From NCBI GenBank assembly GCA_018457135.1, contig JAGGDU010000035.1:1-47671 (forward strand): a stretch of 47,671 nt of DNA, given 5' to 3'. Origin of the DNA: Trichodesmium erythraeum GBRTRLIN201. GTDB lineage: Bacteria > Cyanobacteriota > Cyanobacteriia > Cyanobacteriales > Microcoleaceae. The translations under genes were made by a program, and so were the position numbers. A model generated the notes under the pieces. The model ran no database searches. It saw only the letters and a program-made list of their open reading frames with translations, and had not been told where the DNA came from. The first letter of the stretch is position 1; every line of letters starts with the position of its first letter. Of the stretch, positions 9,033 through 17,745 are shown piece after piece.

Positions 9033-11900
9033 TTAGTTATTGGTTAAATTTTCCAAATCTTCCAAAATTTTAGCAGAAGTTTTATTCATAGTAGGAAAGC
9101 TATTTCTCAAGTAATCAAAAAAACTTTTTTTGACGATGGTTAATCTTCCCAGTAATTCCTTAGCTTCTTCACCTAGTTCAATTCTCAGTATTAAAGTTAA
9201 TTCATCCTCAAAAAACGGCAACGATTTGAAAGGAATTACACTTTGAAAAGCGTTGTATTGGCGCTGAAATTTTGGATAACATTTGTTAATATCTAAGCGG
9301 TTTGTATTTACATATATTTCTTCAATTAATCTATCTTCACAAGTTACTTTTATTATTAAATTATCTTTGTAATTTTTAGCTACTATCCAACCTTGAAAAG
9401 CAATTGAATCCATCAACTCACTAAACTGCTTAGGCCATTCTAGATTCCAAATAATAGTTTCAGGATGAAAAATTTCTAACGAATCAAGCCAAACTTTTTC
9501 CCGATCTCCTATTAAAGCTGTTAGTTCATTTAGAGCGGGATTTTCAGAAGCAATTTTCTTAGCTAAATCTAACAGACAGCCATCGAGTTCCTCAAAATTG
9601 TCAATAGGAGAGTAACTTAACAAATCAAGGGCTGTTTGTATACTGTGCTGACCTAGTAAAACTCTTTGGGTTGCCTCAAGATATGCGCACCCATATTTTT
9701 TATCTGGCTCTAGGTATGCACCTTCTGCCCACTCATTCCAGGCGTTAATAAAAACAATATTTTCACTGTCGCCATAATTTTTTAAAGCTTTTTCAGTAGT
9801 TCCCCTCAACCAAAATTCATAATCCTCTGGTTCTGAATTTAACCAAACAGTAGCATTTTGTTGACGTCGTGCAGTATTGTCCCAGGAAGTCATCACAGAA
9901 AGAAAAACTTGATAGTCTGGGAGCTTTTCTTGTATTGTATTGATTGCTGTCTGCTTATAGTCATAAACAAAACCAGAAAAGCTGTTATTACCTACCAACT
10001 GGGATGCAGAGAGAGGAACAGCAGAAACACTATTTGGAGGAAACTGTACTCCTGAATCACAACCTAATGCAACAGGATTTTCTAAACCAAAGCCTAGTAC
10101 CCCTGCAATATGTACCTCTCCAATACCACATTCTCGAAAAACTTGCCTCCAGATTGAAACAGCTTTTTTTGGTTTTGGTAAATGACCAATTCTGTAAATT
10201 AAAACTAGGGGGCGGCCTTGAACGCAAATATATCGACGATCGCTTAAGTATGGAATCAAACTCTCAGCAAAATGCTTGTAACTCTCATCAGAGTAATCTT
10301 GAGCTATTAAAATTTCTCGATCTAAACCATCCCATCTTCGAGTCCAGTTTTCATTAGCCCAACAGATGCAAAAGGGAAAATCGGGCTTTTTGTTATTAAG
10401 CATATCGTCTAAAGGACGCTCTAACAAACGCTTGCCATTAAACCAATAGTAGTAGTAGCAAAAGCCATATATCCCGTATTTCCTAGCTAGCTTTGCCTGA
10501 GCTTCTCTCACCTCCCCTAAACGTAAATCATAGAAACCTAAATCTGCTGGTAAACGAGGTTGATAGTGTCCTTCAAACAAAGGTTGAGCTTTAGTCACAT
10601 TAGTCCATTCTGTAAAACCTTTACCCCACCACTTATCATTTTCTCGTATTGGGTGGTACTGCGGAAGATAAAAGGCAATCAGACGAACTTCTGGATTTTG
10701 ATTATTTGCTGTCAAATCCGATCCAGCTTTGGAAATGTTTTTGGCTTGCATCTCATCTTTCTGAATCTCCTTTTGCTGCCAGTGTATTGCTTTTCGTTGG
10801 GATGTTTGAGCACATAACAGTTGTTCAAGTCTAAACTTAGTCTCAGACAAACCAGGTTCAATCTCTAACGCTCTCCGATAAACCTCAACCGCCTCATCCC
10901 TCTCTCCCAACTCCCCCAAAACATCCCCCAAATGCTGCCGAACCACAGCAGACCCGGGATGCAACTCCGCCGCCTTCCGCAACTCAATCTCCGCCTCACC
11001 CCATCTACCCAACCGCATCAAAGCATACCCCAACTGATGCCTAACAACAGCCGACTTCTGATTAACCTCCAACACCAACCGATACTGAACAACAGCCTCC
11101 TCCCACCGGCCCAACTGCCCCAAAGCAAAACCCAAATGATGCCTCACCTCAGCCCCCGCAAAACCCAAGCCAACTGCTCGCTCATACTCAACAACAGCCT
11201 CCTCCCACCGTTCCAACTGCCCCAACGCTTTACCCAAACCAAGCCATAGCTCACCATGCTCCTCAAACAGAACTGCCCCCTGACGATATAACTCCACCGC
11301 CTCCGACCATCGTCCCAACTTACCCAAAGCCCCTGCCCAACCCAGATAACACTCAACCCTACCCGGATTAACCTTCCCACTCCGGCCATAAAAATCCACC
11401 GCCTCTGACCATTGTCCAAGGCCCGACTTAGCCTCTGCCAAATAAAAATCAGCCTCTGCCTGTAGGAACCTCTGATTTAATATCCCTTCCTTTCCTTCCC
11501 ACATCCCCACAGCCTGATGAATACAGTCTACCGCCTCTGACCATTGTCCTAACTTCACTAACCCACTTCCTAAACCCAGATGAAACTCAGGCACATCCTT
11601 TTTCAACTCGACCGCTTGACGTAAATAACCTACCCCTTCCTGAAACTTACCTTGCTGCCCCAATACTACCCCCAACTTGTAGAGGTACCATGCAGATTCC
11701 GGACTCTTGGCCACAGCCTGACGAAAAGCAGCGATCGCCTCATCTATCCGCCCCAATTTCTCGAAAGCATGGCCCATATTTTGATAGGACCAGGCAAACT
11801 GGGGATTTAACTCAATGGCCTTTTCATAAGAAGCGATCGCCTCCTCTAATTTTCCCTCCCGTAAAAGTTTATTTCCTATAGCAAAAGCAGTAAGAGTCAT
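9033..11900 (-). CDS. TPR protein with WbsX-like glycosyltransferase/GH99-like domain
   Basis: The 955-residue protein starts with about ten tetratricopeptide repeats (residues about 1-360), followed by a linker and a WbsX-type domain from about 404 to 770. The domain shows VRLIAFYLPQYHPIREND, KGFTEWTNVTKAQPLF, a CWANENWTRRWDG segment near 515 and a C-terminal INAWNEWAEGAYLEPD. WbsX-like domains occur in O-antigen and rhamnan clusters and resemble GH99 enzymes. Residues about 838-955 form a small beta-rich module like that at the end of the 2626-4830 protein. The stretch coding residues 80-357 is far richer in G+C than its surroundings. It is the first gene of the minus-strand glycan series, and ATG at 11900 leads straight into the first TPR. 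Confidence 0.87.
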   Translation of the reverse strand: MTLTAFAIGNKLLREGKLEEAIASYEKAIELNPQFAWSYQNMGHAFEKLGRIDEAIAAFRQAVAKSPESAWYLYKLGVVLGQQGKFQEGVGYLRQAVELKKDVPEFHLGLGSGLVKLGQWSEAVDCIHQAVGMWEGKEGILNQRFLQAEADFYLAEAKSGLGQWSEAVDFYGRSGKVNPGRVECYLGWAGALGKLGRWSEAVELYRQGAVLFEEHGELWLGLGKALGQLERWEEAVVEYERAVGLGFAGAEVRHHLGFALGQLGRWEEAVVQYRLVLEVNQKSAVVRHQLGYALMRLGRWGEAEIELRKAAELHPGSAVVRQHLGDVLGELGERDEAVEVYRRALEIEPGLSETKFRLEQLLCAQTSQRKAIHWQQKEIQKDEMQAKNISKAGSDLTANNQNPEVRLIAFYLPQYHPIRENDKWWGKGFTEWTNVTKAQPLFEGHYQPRLPADLGFYDLRLGEVREAQAKLARKYGIYGFCYYYYWFNGKRLLERPLDDMLNNKKPDFPFCICWANENWTRRWDGLDREILIAQDYSDESYKHFAESLIPYLSDRRYICVQGRPLVLIYRIGHLPKPKKAVSIWRQVFRECGIGEVHIAGVLGFGLENPVALGCDSGVQFPPNSVSAVPLSASQLVGNNSFSGFVYDYKQTAINTIQEKLPDYQVFLSVMTSWDNTARRQQNATVWLNSEPEDYEFWLRGTTEKALKNYGDSENIVFINAWNEWAEGAYLEPDKKYGCAYLEATQRVLLGQHSIQTALDLLSYSPIDNFEELDGCLLDLAKKIASENPALNELTALIGDREKVWLDSLEIFHPETIIWNLEWPKQFSELMDSIAFQGWIVAKNYKDNLIIKVTCEDRLIEEIYVNTNRLDINKCYPKFQRQYNAFQSVIPFKSLPFFEDELTLILRIELGEEAKELLGRLTIVKKSFFDYLRNSFPTMNKTSAKILEDLENLTNN

Positions 11901-12619
11901 ATGATTTTTCGGTTTTGATTTATCAATATAGTATTTAAAGACTTAGCCCTTATAAGTCCATCAGGAAAGTATTGGTTTGAGATTACTATCTTGACAGACA
12001 TAAGAATTAAAATTCAAAATTAAGTCAAAAGTCAAAGGTAAGAAGTAATAATCTAAAAGATAAGAATTTAAAAGTTAAAAGTCAACCCTCCCCTTTATCT
12101 CCCTAACGGTAAAAGTCACCCATTAATAATAAAGTTATAGTGGTCAATAGAAATCAACGATTTAGTTAAGTATTTATACTTATTTTTAGATATTTTTCTT
12201 AACATCGGCGATGTTTAGCTACTTAGGATATTATACTCATTCCAAGTACTTATCTCTATGTATTTTACTTAGACTTACTAACAACCTATTTGTTCCCTTT
12301 GAGGACAAACTAGCAGAACCAGAAATTAAAATTAAGTCAAAAATCAAAAATTAAAACTAATAAATTAAAACTAATAAGTAAGAAATTAAAAGTTAAAAAT
12401 TAATAGATTTATAGCTAATTTTTTGGGTGAGCATAAATATCTTGACTCAACAAAAAAAAGGAATTAATTTTTCCGAAAAAAACCGAATATTAATTTGATT
12501 ATTTTAGAAAAATTTTCGTACTAGCATCCTGATATTTATAGTTATTTTTAATTACATAATAGAGATAGTTTTTAAACTACAATCTAGGGGAAATCATAAA
12601 AAAGTAGCTTTTTTTTTGC
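11901..12619. other. Gap upstream of the glycan operon, with simple-sequence repeats
   Basis: No gene is seen. Around 12005-12090 and 12320-12410 the sequence is a patchwork of degenerate short direct repeats built from units such as AAAATTAAGTC, AAAAGTCAAA and TTAAAACTAATA, a kind of short tandem repeat usual in cyanobacterial intergenic DNA. The promoter of the minus-strand glycan series should lie near 11901-12000 but no clear boxes stand out. Confidence 0.45.
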
Positions 12620-13051
12620 TTTAGAACTAGCTCTAGAAATTAAACCTTTGAAGTTGCCTTTTTTTATCCATATATAGGAACTAATTAAAGCTATATATTC
12701 CAATAAATCTGCTTATACTCCTGAAGTAATAGTATTAGATGATAATGCTATACAAAATTAGCACAAGAAAAAGCTATCCACTATTACTAAAGTACAAGCA
12801 TTAAATTAGTAGTATAAATAGTAAGTAACAATTGGCAAGATGATTATTTCAAGAAGCTGGGAGAATCTGAAAAATTAGGTATAAACTAATATTTAGATAG
12901 TTGATTTTTTAGGTTTCGGAGGAAAGCGTTATATTAGAGAACCTAAACAAATAACTACCTCCGTTTTCCATTTAGTTGAAGGTGAATATACACTAAATTT
13001 ATTGAGAGATAAAACTGTAGTCAGTTTGCCTACTTTTCCCCAACTCCATTA
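12620..13051 (+). pseudogene. Relic of a Uma2-family (DUF820) endonuclease gene
   Basis: Three frames must be joined. Around 12718 the plus strand reads TPEVIVLDDNAIQN, then a stop. Around 12823-12893 it reads VSNNWQDDYFKKLGESEKLG, the usual Uma2 core (V-S-T-N-W-R-D-D-Y). After a shift near 12900 it reads VDFLGFGGKRYIREPKQ and ends with LPTFPQLH at a TAG near 13051. The order and spacing match Uma2-family proteins (restriction-endonuclease fold), which are highly multiplied in cyanobacteria. Several TAG/TAA codons and two frameshifts rule out function. The putative N-terminal part before 12700 is barely recognisable. Confidence 0.8.
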
Positions 13052-13717
13052 GAGAAGACTTTACAGTTAAATAAAAATTAATTTTACTGATTTAAACTTA
13101 TACAATTATCTAAGAATTGCATAGCTTTAGGACAATAACTTAACTATTTAAATAGAATAAACTTGATAACTATAAAGCAAAATACCAATCAAAAAAAAGT
13201 TATTGCTAATTCAAGCACTTGAAAGCAGTTTTCATTTACCTAGATTGAATTAGAGACTTTCCATAGAACATTACCTAAAAAAAATTAATCTTCAGCTTAA
13301 CAATCTTAATTTTGTACCGAGATAACTAACTACATGATATATAAAAAAACTGCTAAAAACTACAATCATAATTGACCTTATTAAATAAAAGGCTGAGTCT
13401 AAAATCCCTACCTTCAGGACAGCTTTTCTTAAACTCATGTCTACTCTAACTGAGAAAATAGTGTCAAATTAACATCATAGCAATTATTTATGTCGGAAAA
13501 TGCTAGTTTACGAGTTTTAGCCTTTAGCTTAAACACAAAAATATCGAGCAATTTATGAAGCAGTTTGTATCGGATAGTTTCTCATAAATAAATTATTGAG
13601 ATATTTAGCTTGACTCTAAAAAAGACGAAAATATTAATCGTTTTACCTTGAATAAAGATACAAAAGCATAATCAAATAACAAAGAAGAATTTTCTTTTCT
13701 ATCCAAGCTCAATTCCA
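13052..13717. other. Intergenic region after the Uma2 relic
   Basis: No gene is visible. It contains CCCTACCTTCAGGACAGC (13406-13423), whose reverse complement recurs with changes near 39936-39954. Confidence 0.4.
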
Positions 13718-14296
13718 TTAAGAAAACTTTTTCAAATTTGTTACTAAATGGTCAAAATAAGGAACTAATTCTGCTTGTTGTTCAGAAGAAAAATTTTTCA
13801 AGCTAGCAGTTTTAATAGCTTCTAAACCACACACCATTGCTGATAGTGGCACAAGCAATTCTTGATAAAGTAAATTCATATAATGTAGCCCTTCTTGACT
13901 AGTAAACTCTTTATTATTACCAGCAATTCCATAAGTAATACAACGTAAAAAATGCCAAAAATCTCGCCAACATGCTTCAGCTCGAGCCTGTGGATATAAA
14001 TCCCCTCCTTCTGCCGTAATATTAGGATATGTTGCTAATACTTTTTCCCTCGCTTTATCAACAATTTTTGATGCTGAATCTTTGAGCAAACTAGCAGCTT
14101 CAATCGAAAAAATTGGTAATTTTGAACTATTTTTGAGTGAGTTTAAATCATTATCTGTGAGATAACGAGCTTCACCATCAGCTATTTGAAAAAGTTGAAT
14201 TATTTCTGTTGGTAGAACTTTCTCCCAACTTTTAAAGCTAACTATTTTAGCTTTAGGAATTAATTGTTTTGCTCTTTCAGTTAATTCAATAGTCAT
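13718..14296 (-). CDS. Orphan phycobilisome-family (phycobiliprotein-like) protein
   Basis: The 192-residue protein belongs to the phycobilisome protein superfamily (globin-like phycobiliprotein fold). The segment GDLYPQARAEACWRDFWHFL (98-117) aligns with the chromophore region of phycobiliproteins, where the usual motif is R-x-x-A-C-x-R-D; Cys109 takes the place of the bilin-attaching cysteine. The continuation RCITYGIAG (118-126) matches the usual R-Y-x-T-Y-A. It is longer at the N-terminus than allophycocyanin subunits. This type is conserved in many cyanobacteria as an uncharacterised phycobilisome protein outside the apc/cpc operons, and here it also stands alone. Whether it carries a bilin or sits in the antenna is unknown. 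ATG at 14296 begins the conserved MTIELTERAK. Confidence 0.85.
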   Translation of the reverse strand: MTIELTERAKQLIPKAKIVSFKSWEKVLPTEIIQLFQIADGEARYLTDNDLNSLKNSSKLPIFSIEAASLLKDSASKIVDKAREKVLATYPNITAEGGDLYPQARAEACWRDFWHFLRCITYGIAGNNKEFTSQEGLHYMNLLYQELLVPLSAMVCGLEAIKTASLKNFSSEQQAELVPYFDHLVTNLKKFS

Positions 14297-14920
14297 TTCA
14301 GTAATCAGTTTTCAGTTTTTTGGTTACTCCACTGGGTAGTTTATATTTTTGATGTTACTGATACTATGAGTCCTAGAAATTGTTAATAATACACAGGAAT
14401 ATAAACTGGCTTGGGAGGTATCTCTCAATATCTACAAAAAAAACCTGTATACACTTTTAAACAATAGACTAAAAATAGACTTGCCTTGGTTATTCCCGTT
14501 CACAGAAGTTTCAATTACTTGACCATGCTCGAATGATAACTGATCAGGAATTCCATGAGGCAGTGATCTGTTTTTTACTGTTTTGACACCACAAACTACT
14601 CTGTTTGTCGGATTTTACCATAATCTATATCAATTGATAATTATAATTATATGAATGTATACAAACTTACATGAATAAATATTAGTAAATAAACAATAGT
14701 TAACTAACCTTTACAGCAGTTTTAATATCTGTAAACCACAGTAGAGAAGTGGTATGTAATGTCCCTATATGCAAAGTCCCTAGAAGGTTGTGGTTATGGG
14801 GATATAATTCATCAATTTGACATGCGCTGTAATACTCAGAAATTTTGCATAAAAAATAGTAGAGGTATAATATTAAATACCCCTACTGCATATCACTATA
14901 TTAAAGCTCAAAGTTAATTC
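14297..14920. other. Gap between ndhD and the phycobilisome-family gene
   Basis: No intact gene is seen. On the minus strand, about 14625 to 14437 gives an open frame without a start that reads coding-like (including NRSLPHGIPDQLSFEHGQVI) and ends in a stop. It may be the C-terminal scrap of a lost gene. The segment nearest 14297 should hold the promoter of the phycobilisome-family gene. Confidence 0.4.
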
Positions 14921-16606
14921 CTATCTTAATAGACCAGAAACAGATAATACTTCAGACTCAGGAATTCTGGGAAATAAAAATCCTTTAGCAAACAGTTGAG
15001 GATCAGCTTTAGCAAAAGTGTATGATTGACGTACTTGAGTGTTTACTGCAACTATCTTTGCATCATACATTCTAGTTGCTATTTTAGGATATAAACCAAT
15101 TCCGATAATTAAAACTAAGAAACAAGCAGCGATCGCTACTTCCCTTGGTTTGGCATCAGTATAAACAGCTTTTGCAGGTAAAACACAGTTAGTACCAAAA
15201 CAAATTGCTTCATCCAACACTTCATTTTCATAAGGAGTATTCTTGAGCAAACAAACTGGCGCTTTACCAGTGCTGTAGAACATTTGACGCAACATAGAAA
15301 GCAAATATATAGGAGTCAATATCAGACCAACTGCTGCTAAGAATACTGTCACAGTACAAAAAGTAGAGCTGTAAATATCGCTGCTAGTTACTCCCACAAA
15401 TACCATTAACTCACTCGCAAAACCACTCATTCCAGGGAGAGCTAAAGATGCCATTGCACTTATTGTAAATAGAGCAAATATTTTTGGCATCACTTGACCA
15501 AGACCACCCATTTCATCTAATGCCAAAGTGTGGAGGCGGTCATAAGTTACACCTGCCAGGAAGAACAAGACTGCAGCAATTAAACCATGAGAAATCATCT
15601 GTAGCAAAGCTCCACTTATTCCCAAGTCAGTGAATGAGGCAATACCCAACAACACAAAACCCATGTGAGCAACGGAAGAGTAGGCCAAACGGCGTTTCAT
15701 GTTAGATTGACCAAAAGAATTTAAGCCACCATAAACAATATTAACCACGCCCAAAATTGCTAGAACAGGAGCAAAATAAACATGGGCATCAGAAAGCATT
15801 TCTAAGTTCAGACGAATTAATCCATATCCGCCCATTTTTAATAATACACCAGCAAGTATCATTGATACAGGTGCAGAAGCTTCTCCATGAGCATCAGGTA
15901 GCCATGTATGTAGAGGGAAAACCGCTAACTTGACACCAAAAGTTATAAGTAATCCTAAATATAGCAGAAGTTCAAAAGCTAGTGGATAATCTTTTAGGCC
16001 TAATTCCACCATATCAAAGGTAGTATTGCCTTCACCGTAGAGGGCCATTCCCAAGGCTGCCACTAGAATAAATATAGAAGCCGCTGCTGTGTAGAGCAAG
16101 AATTTTGTTGCTGCGTAGCGACGTTTTTTACCTCCCCATATTGAGATGAGTAGGTATACAGGAACTAATTCTAGTTCCCACATAATGAAGAGTAGCATTA
16201 GGTCTTGAGCAACAAATACTCCTATCTGGGCAGAGTACAGAACCAGCATCAAGAAATAGAAAAGACGTGGTTTGTAGTCTACTTGCCACGCTGCGAATAT
16301 TGAGAGTGTTGTCACTAAACCAGCTAAAAGTACTAGTGGCATAGATAGACCATCTACTGATACTGCCCAACTTAAACCTATTTGAGGAAGCCAAAGATAT
16401 TTTTCTACCAGTTGAAAGCCAGAGTCACTAGCATTGTAGTACTTCCAGAAAACGTAGCACATTAAGGCAAAGTCTATAGCACCTACACCAAGACCATACC
16501 ATCTCATAGTTTTTCCGTTTTGATCAGGTATGAATGGAATGAGTAGAGCTGCCAGAAGTGGCAGTAGGACTATAGTGGTCAGCCAGGGAAATTGAGTCTC
16601 CATCAT
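14921..16606 (-). CDS. ndhD: NAD(P)H-quinone oxidoreductase chain 4 (NdhD)
   Basis: NdhD is an antiporter-like, proton-pumping membrane subunit of cyanobacterial NDH-1, which takes electrons from ferredoxin to plastoquinone in respiration and cyclic electron flow. The frame opens at a GTG at 16618, but family members start close to [10 protein letters not shown], so an ATG at 16606 or 16603 is more likely. The protein is almost entirely hydrophobic, about 14 membrane segments. Family signatures are intact: [14 protein letters not shown] (with the key Glu), [14 protein letters not shown], the Lys-containing [20 protein letters not shown], and [13 protein letters not shown]. The region before the last helices carries a Cys-containing insertion (CFGTNCVLP) absent from the shorter NdhD1 type as I remember it, so this may be another NdhD paralogue. 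No other ndh genes are in the window. Confidence 0.92.
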   Translation of the reverse strand: MMETQFPWLTTIVLLPLLAALLIPFIPDQNGKTMRWYGLGVGAIDFALMCYVFWKYYNASDSGFQLVEKYLWLPQIGLSWAVSVDGLSMPLVLLAGLVTTLSIFAAWQVDYKPRLFYFLMLVLYSAQIGVFVAQDLMLLFIMWELELVPVYLLISIWGGKKRRYAATKFLLYTAAASIFILVAALGMALYGEGNTTFDMVELGLKDYPLAFELLLYLGLLITFGVKLAVFPLHTWLPDAHGEASAPVSMILAGVLLKMGGYGLIRLNLEMLSDAHVYFAPVLAILGVVNIVYGGLNSFGQSNMKRRLAYSSVAHMGFVLLGIASFTDLGISGALLQMISHGLIAAVLFFLAGVTYDRLHTLALDEMGGLGQVMPKIFALFTISAMASLALPGMSGFASELMVFVGVTSSDIYSSTFCTVTVFLAAVGLILTPIYLLSMLRQMFYSTGKAPVCLLKNTPYENEVLDEAICFGTNCVLPAKAVYTDAKPREVAIAACFLVLIIGIGLYPKIATRMYDAKIVAVNTQVRQSYTFAKADPQLFAKGFLFPRIPESEVLSVSGLLR

Positions 16607-16849
16607 AACAGTGAGCACAAATACTTACTTATATTTTTTTTTATACTACTGCATATTACTAAATTTTGTAAATCTTTGTAAATAGATATTTGCATAAATA
16701 TATATACTTGTTTTTATTTAAAACATAGTCTTAACTTATTAATAGTTATTGAGAATATTAAAATAATAATAATTTGAAAACTAAAAATCAAAACACAAAC
16801 CCTTTGAAAGTTACTGACTGACTATTGGTACTTCCAAATATTTTAAGTT

Positions 16850-16970
16850 TTAGGAGGTTTGGTGCTAAAAAGCAAAGATAGAAAATGATTGAAGTCAAAA
16901 GTTAAACGGGAAAAAACCGAGCTGAAATCAATGAATTTGGTAGTAAGATGTAATCAATTTGTCAAAACAT
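16850..16970 (+). repeat. Dispersed intergenic repeat, copy A
   Basis: The stretch containing GGTTTGGTG, AGCAAAGA, GAAAAT.ATTGAAG, AAAAGTTA and ATTTGGTAGTAA occurs in the same order and spacing near 43583-43720. Both copies are followed by CCTGACA/CCTAACA-type short repeats. No coding potential is evident. Confidence 0.55.
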
Positions 16971-17082
16971 ATTTCAGGTTTATGAGGTAAGCCTACCCGG
17001 GTAAGATCCTTGCACTACATGATTTTTTTCTACAGCCTTACATCAATTTGCCCGAAATTAGCTGTAATTTTTCAACCCTTAA

Positions 17083-17110
17083 CCTAAAACCTAACACCTA
17101 AAACCTAACA
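17083..17110. repeat. 14-bp tandem duplication (CCTAAAACCTAACA x2)
   Basis: Two exact head-to-tail copies, followed by a degenerate third start (CCTGACA). It resembles the heptanucleotide short tandem repeats of cyanobacterial intergenic DNA. A related string (CCTGACACCTGAAACCTGA) lies near 43729. Confidence 0.7.
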
Positions 17111-17154
17111 CCTGACAAACTTTTTGAAGTGCAGAAGAATGTACAAGCCAGTAT

Positions 17155-17218
17155 AGAAACCGGGTTTCTATTAGATGTTCTACCATATTGACATCTATAT
17201 CTTATCAGCCCGGTTTCT
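17155..17218 (-). repeat. Inverted-repeat element downstream of rpmA, possible terminator
   Basis: AGAAACCGGG (17155-17164) and CCCGGTTTCT (17209-17218) are perfect inverted arms 44 bp apart. The left arm is itself nearly palindromic (AGAAACCGGGTTTCT), so it can also fold locally. It lies 63 bp past the rpmA stop on the minus strand and may end rplU-rpmA transcription, or be a mobile repeat; it lacks a clear U-tract. Confidence 0.5.
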
Positions 17219-17281
17219 TTGGGTAAGTCCTAATTATGGTTAATCAATGCCAACTGGCATAAGCACAATTTCGGAAGTATG

Positions 17282-17569
17282 TCAAGCTTGATCCACAGCA
17301 ACATTAGCTTCTTGAGCCAGAGGATAAACGCTAACTTTTTTCCGACTCTTACCTTTTCTTTCAAAAGTTACCATACCTTCAACTAAAGCGAATAAAGTAT
17401 AGTCTTTACCGACACCAACATTATTACCAGCATGGAACTTACTACCACGTTGTCTGACAAGAATATTACCTGCTTTGACAACTTGACCGCCATAGCGTTT
17501 AACACCTAATCTTTGGGAATTAGAGTCGCGACCATTACGAGTACTACCAGTACCTTTTTTATGAGCCAT
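17282..17569 (-). CDS. rpmA: 50S ribosomal protein L27
   Basis: L27 (95 residues) is a large-subunit protein whose N-terminus reaches the peptidyl transferase centre. The start [20 protein letters not shown] is the universal L27 signature, followed by [18 protein letters not shown] and [16 protein letters not shown]. It follows rplU on the same strand as in nearly all bacteria. A clear Shine-Dalgarno (AGAGGAAA) precedes the ATG. The N-terminus begins directly with AHKKG, without the cleaved presequence of Firmicutes L27. Length is normal. Confidence 0.97.
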   Translation of the reverse strand: MAHKKGTGSTRNGRDSNSQRLGVKRYGGQVVKAGNILVRQRGSKFHAGNNVGVGKDYTLFALVEGMVTFERKGKSRKKVSVYPLAQEANVAVDQA

Positions 17570-17619
17570 AATTTCCTCTGAATTTTATTATCTATAATTG
17601 AGTACTATACTTATTCTGT

Positions 17620-17745
17620 CTAATTTTCAAGTTTTTCTTCTGCTGTAGTCTCTGGAATTTGAGGTTCAACAGTTTCTACCTCTGCTGTAGTCTGCGAAAC
17701 TTGAGTCTTGATAGTTTATTCAACTTCCGTGGGTTGAGTTGTACT
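17620..17745 (-). pseudogene. Decayed C-terminal tail of rplU beyond the present stop
   Basis: After the rplU TAA (17746-17748) the same frame continues for 41 sense codons interrupted by one further TAA (17716-17718), up to a TAG at 17620-17622. The residues (STTQPTEVE, then TIKTQVSQTTAEVETVEPQ and further) have the same Thr/Glu/Val/Pro-rich make-up as the last 20 residues of the present L21. This looks like a former longer acidic tail cut by two stop mutations. Confidence 0.65.

Larger units (their letters stand above)
16607..17154. other. Gap between rpmA and ndhD with dispersed repeats
   Basis: No gene is seen. About 16850-16970 holds an imperfect copy of a dispersed element found again near 43583-43720. 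It is followed by a duplicated 14-bp unit (CCTAAAACCTAACA, 17083-17110). The ndhD promoter should lie in the 16607-16850 part. Confidence 0.5.

Noticed and set aside
10932-11419. Open frames on both strands over the GC-rich TPR region
   Set aside because: They are shadows produced by the low-stop, GC-rich TPR coding sequence of the gene at 9033-11900.
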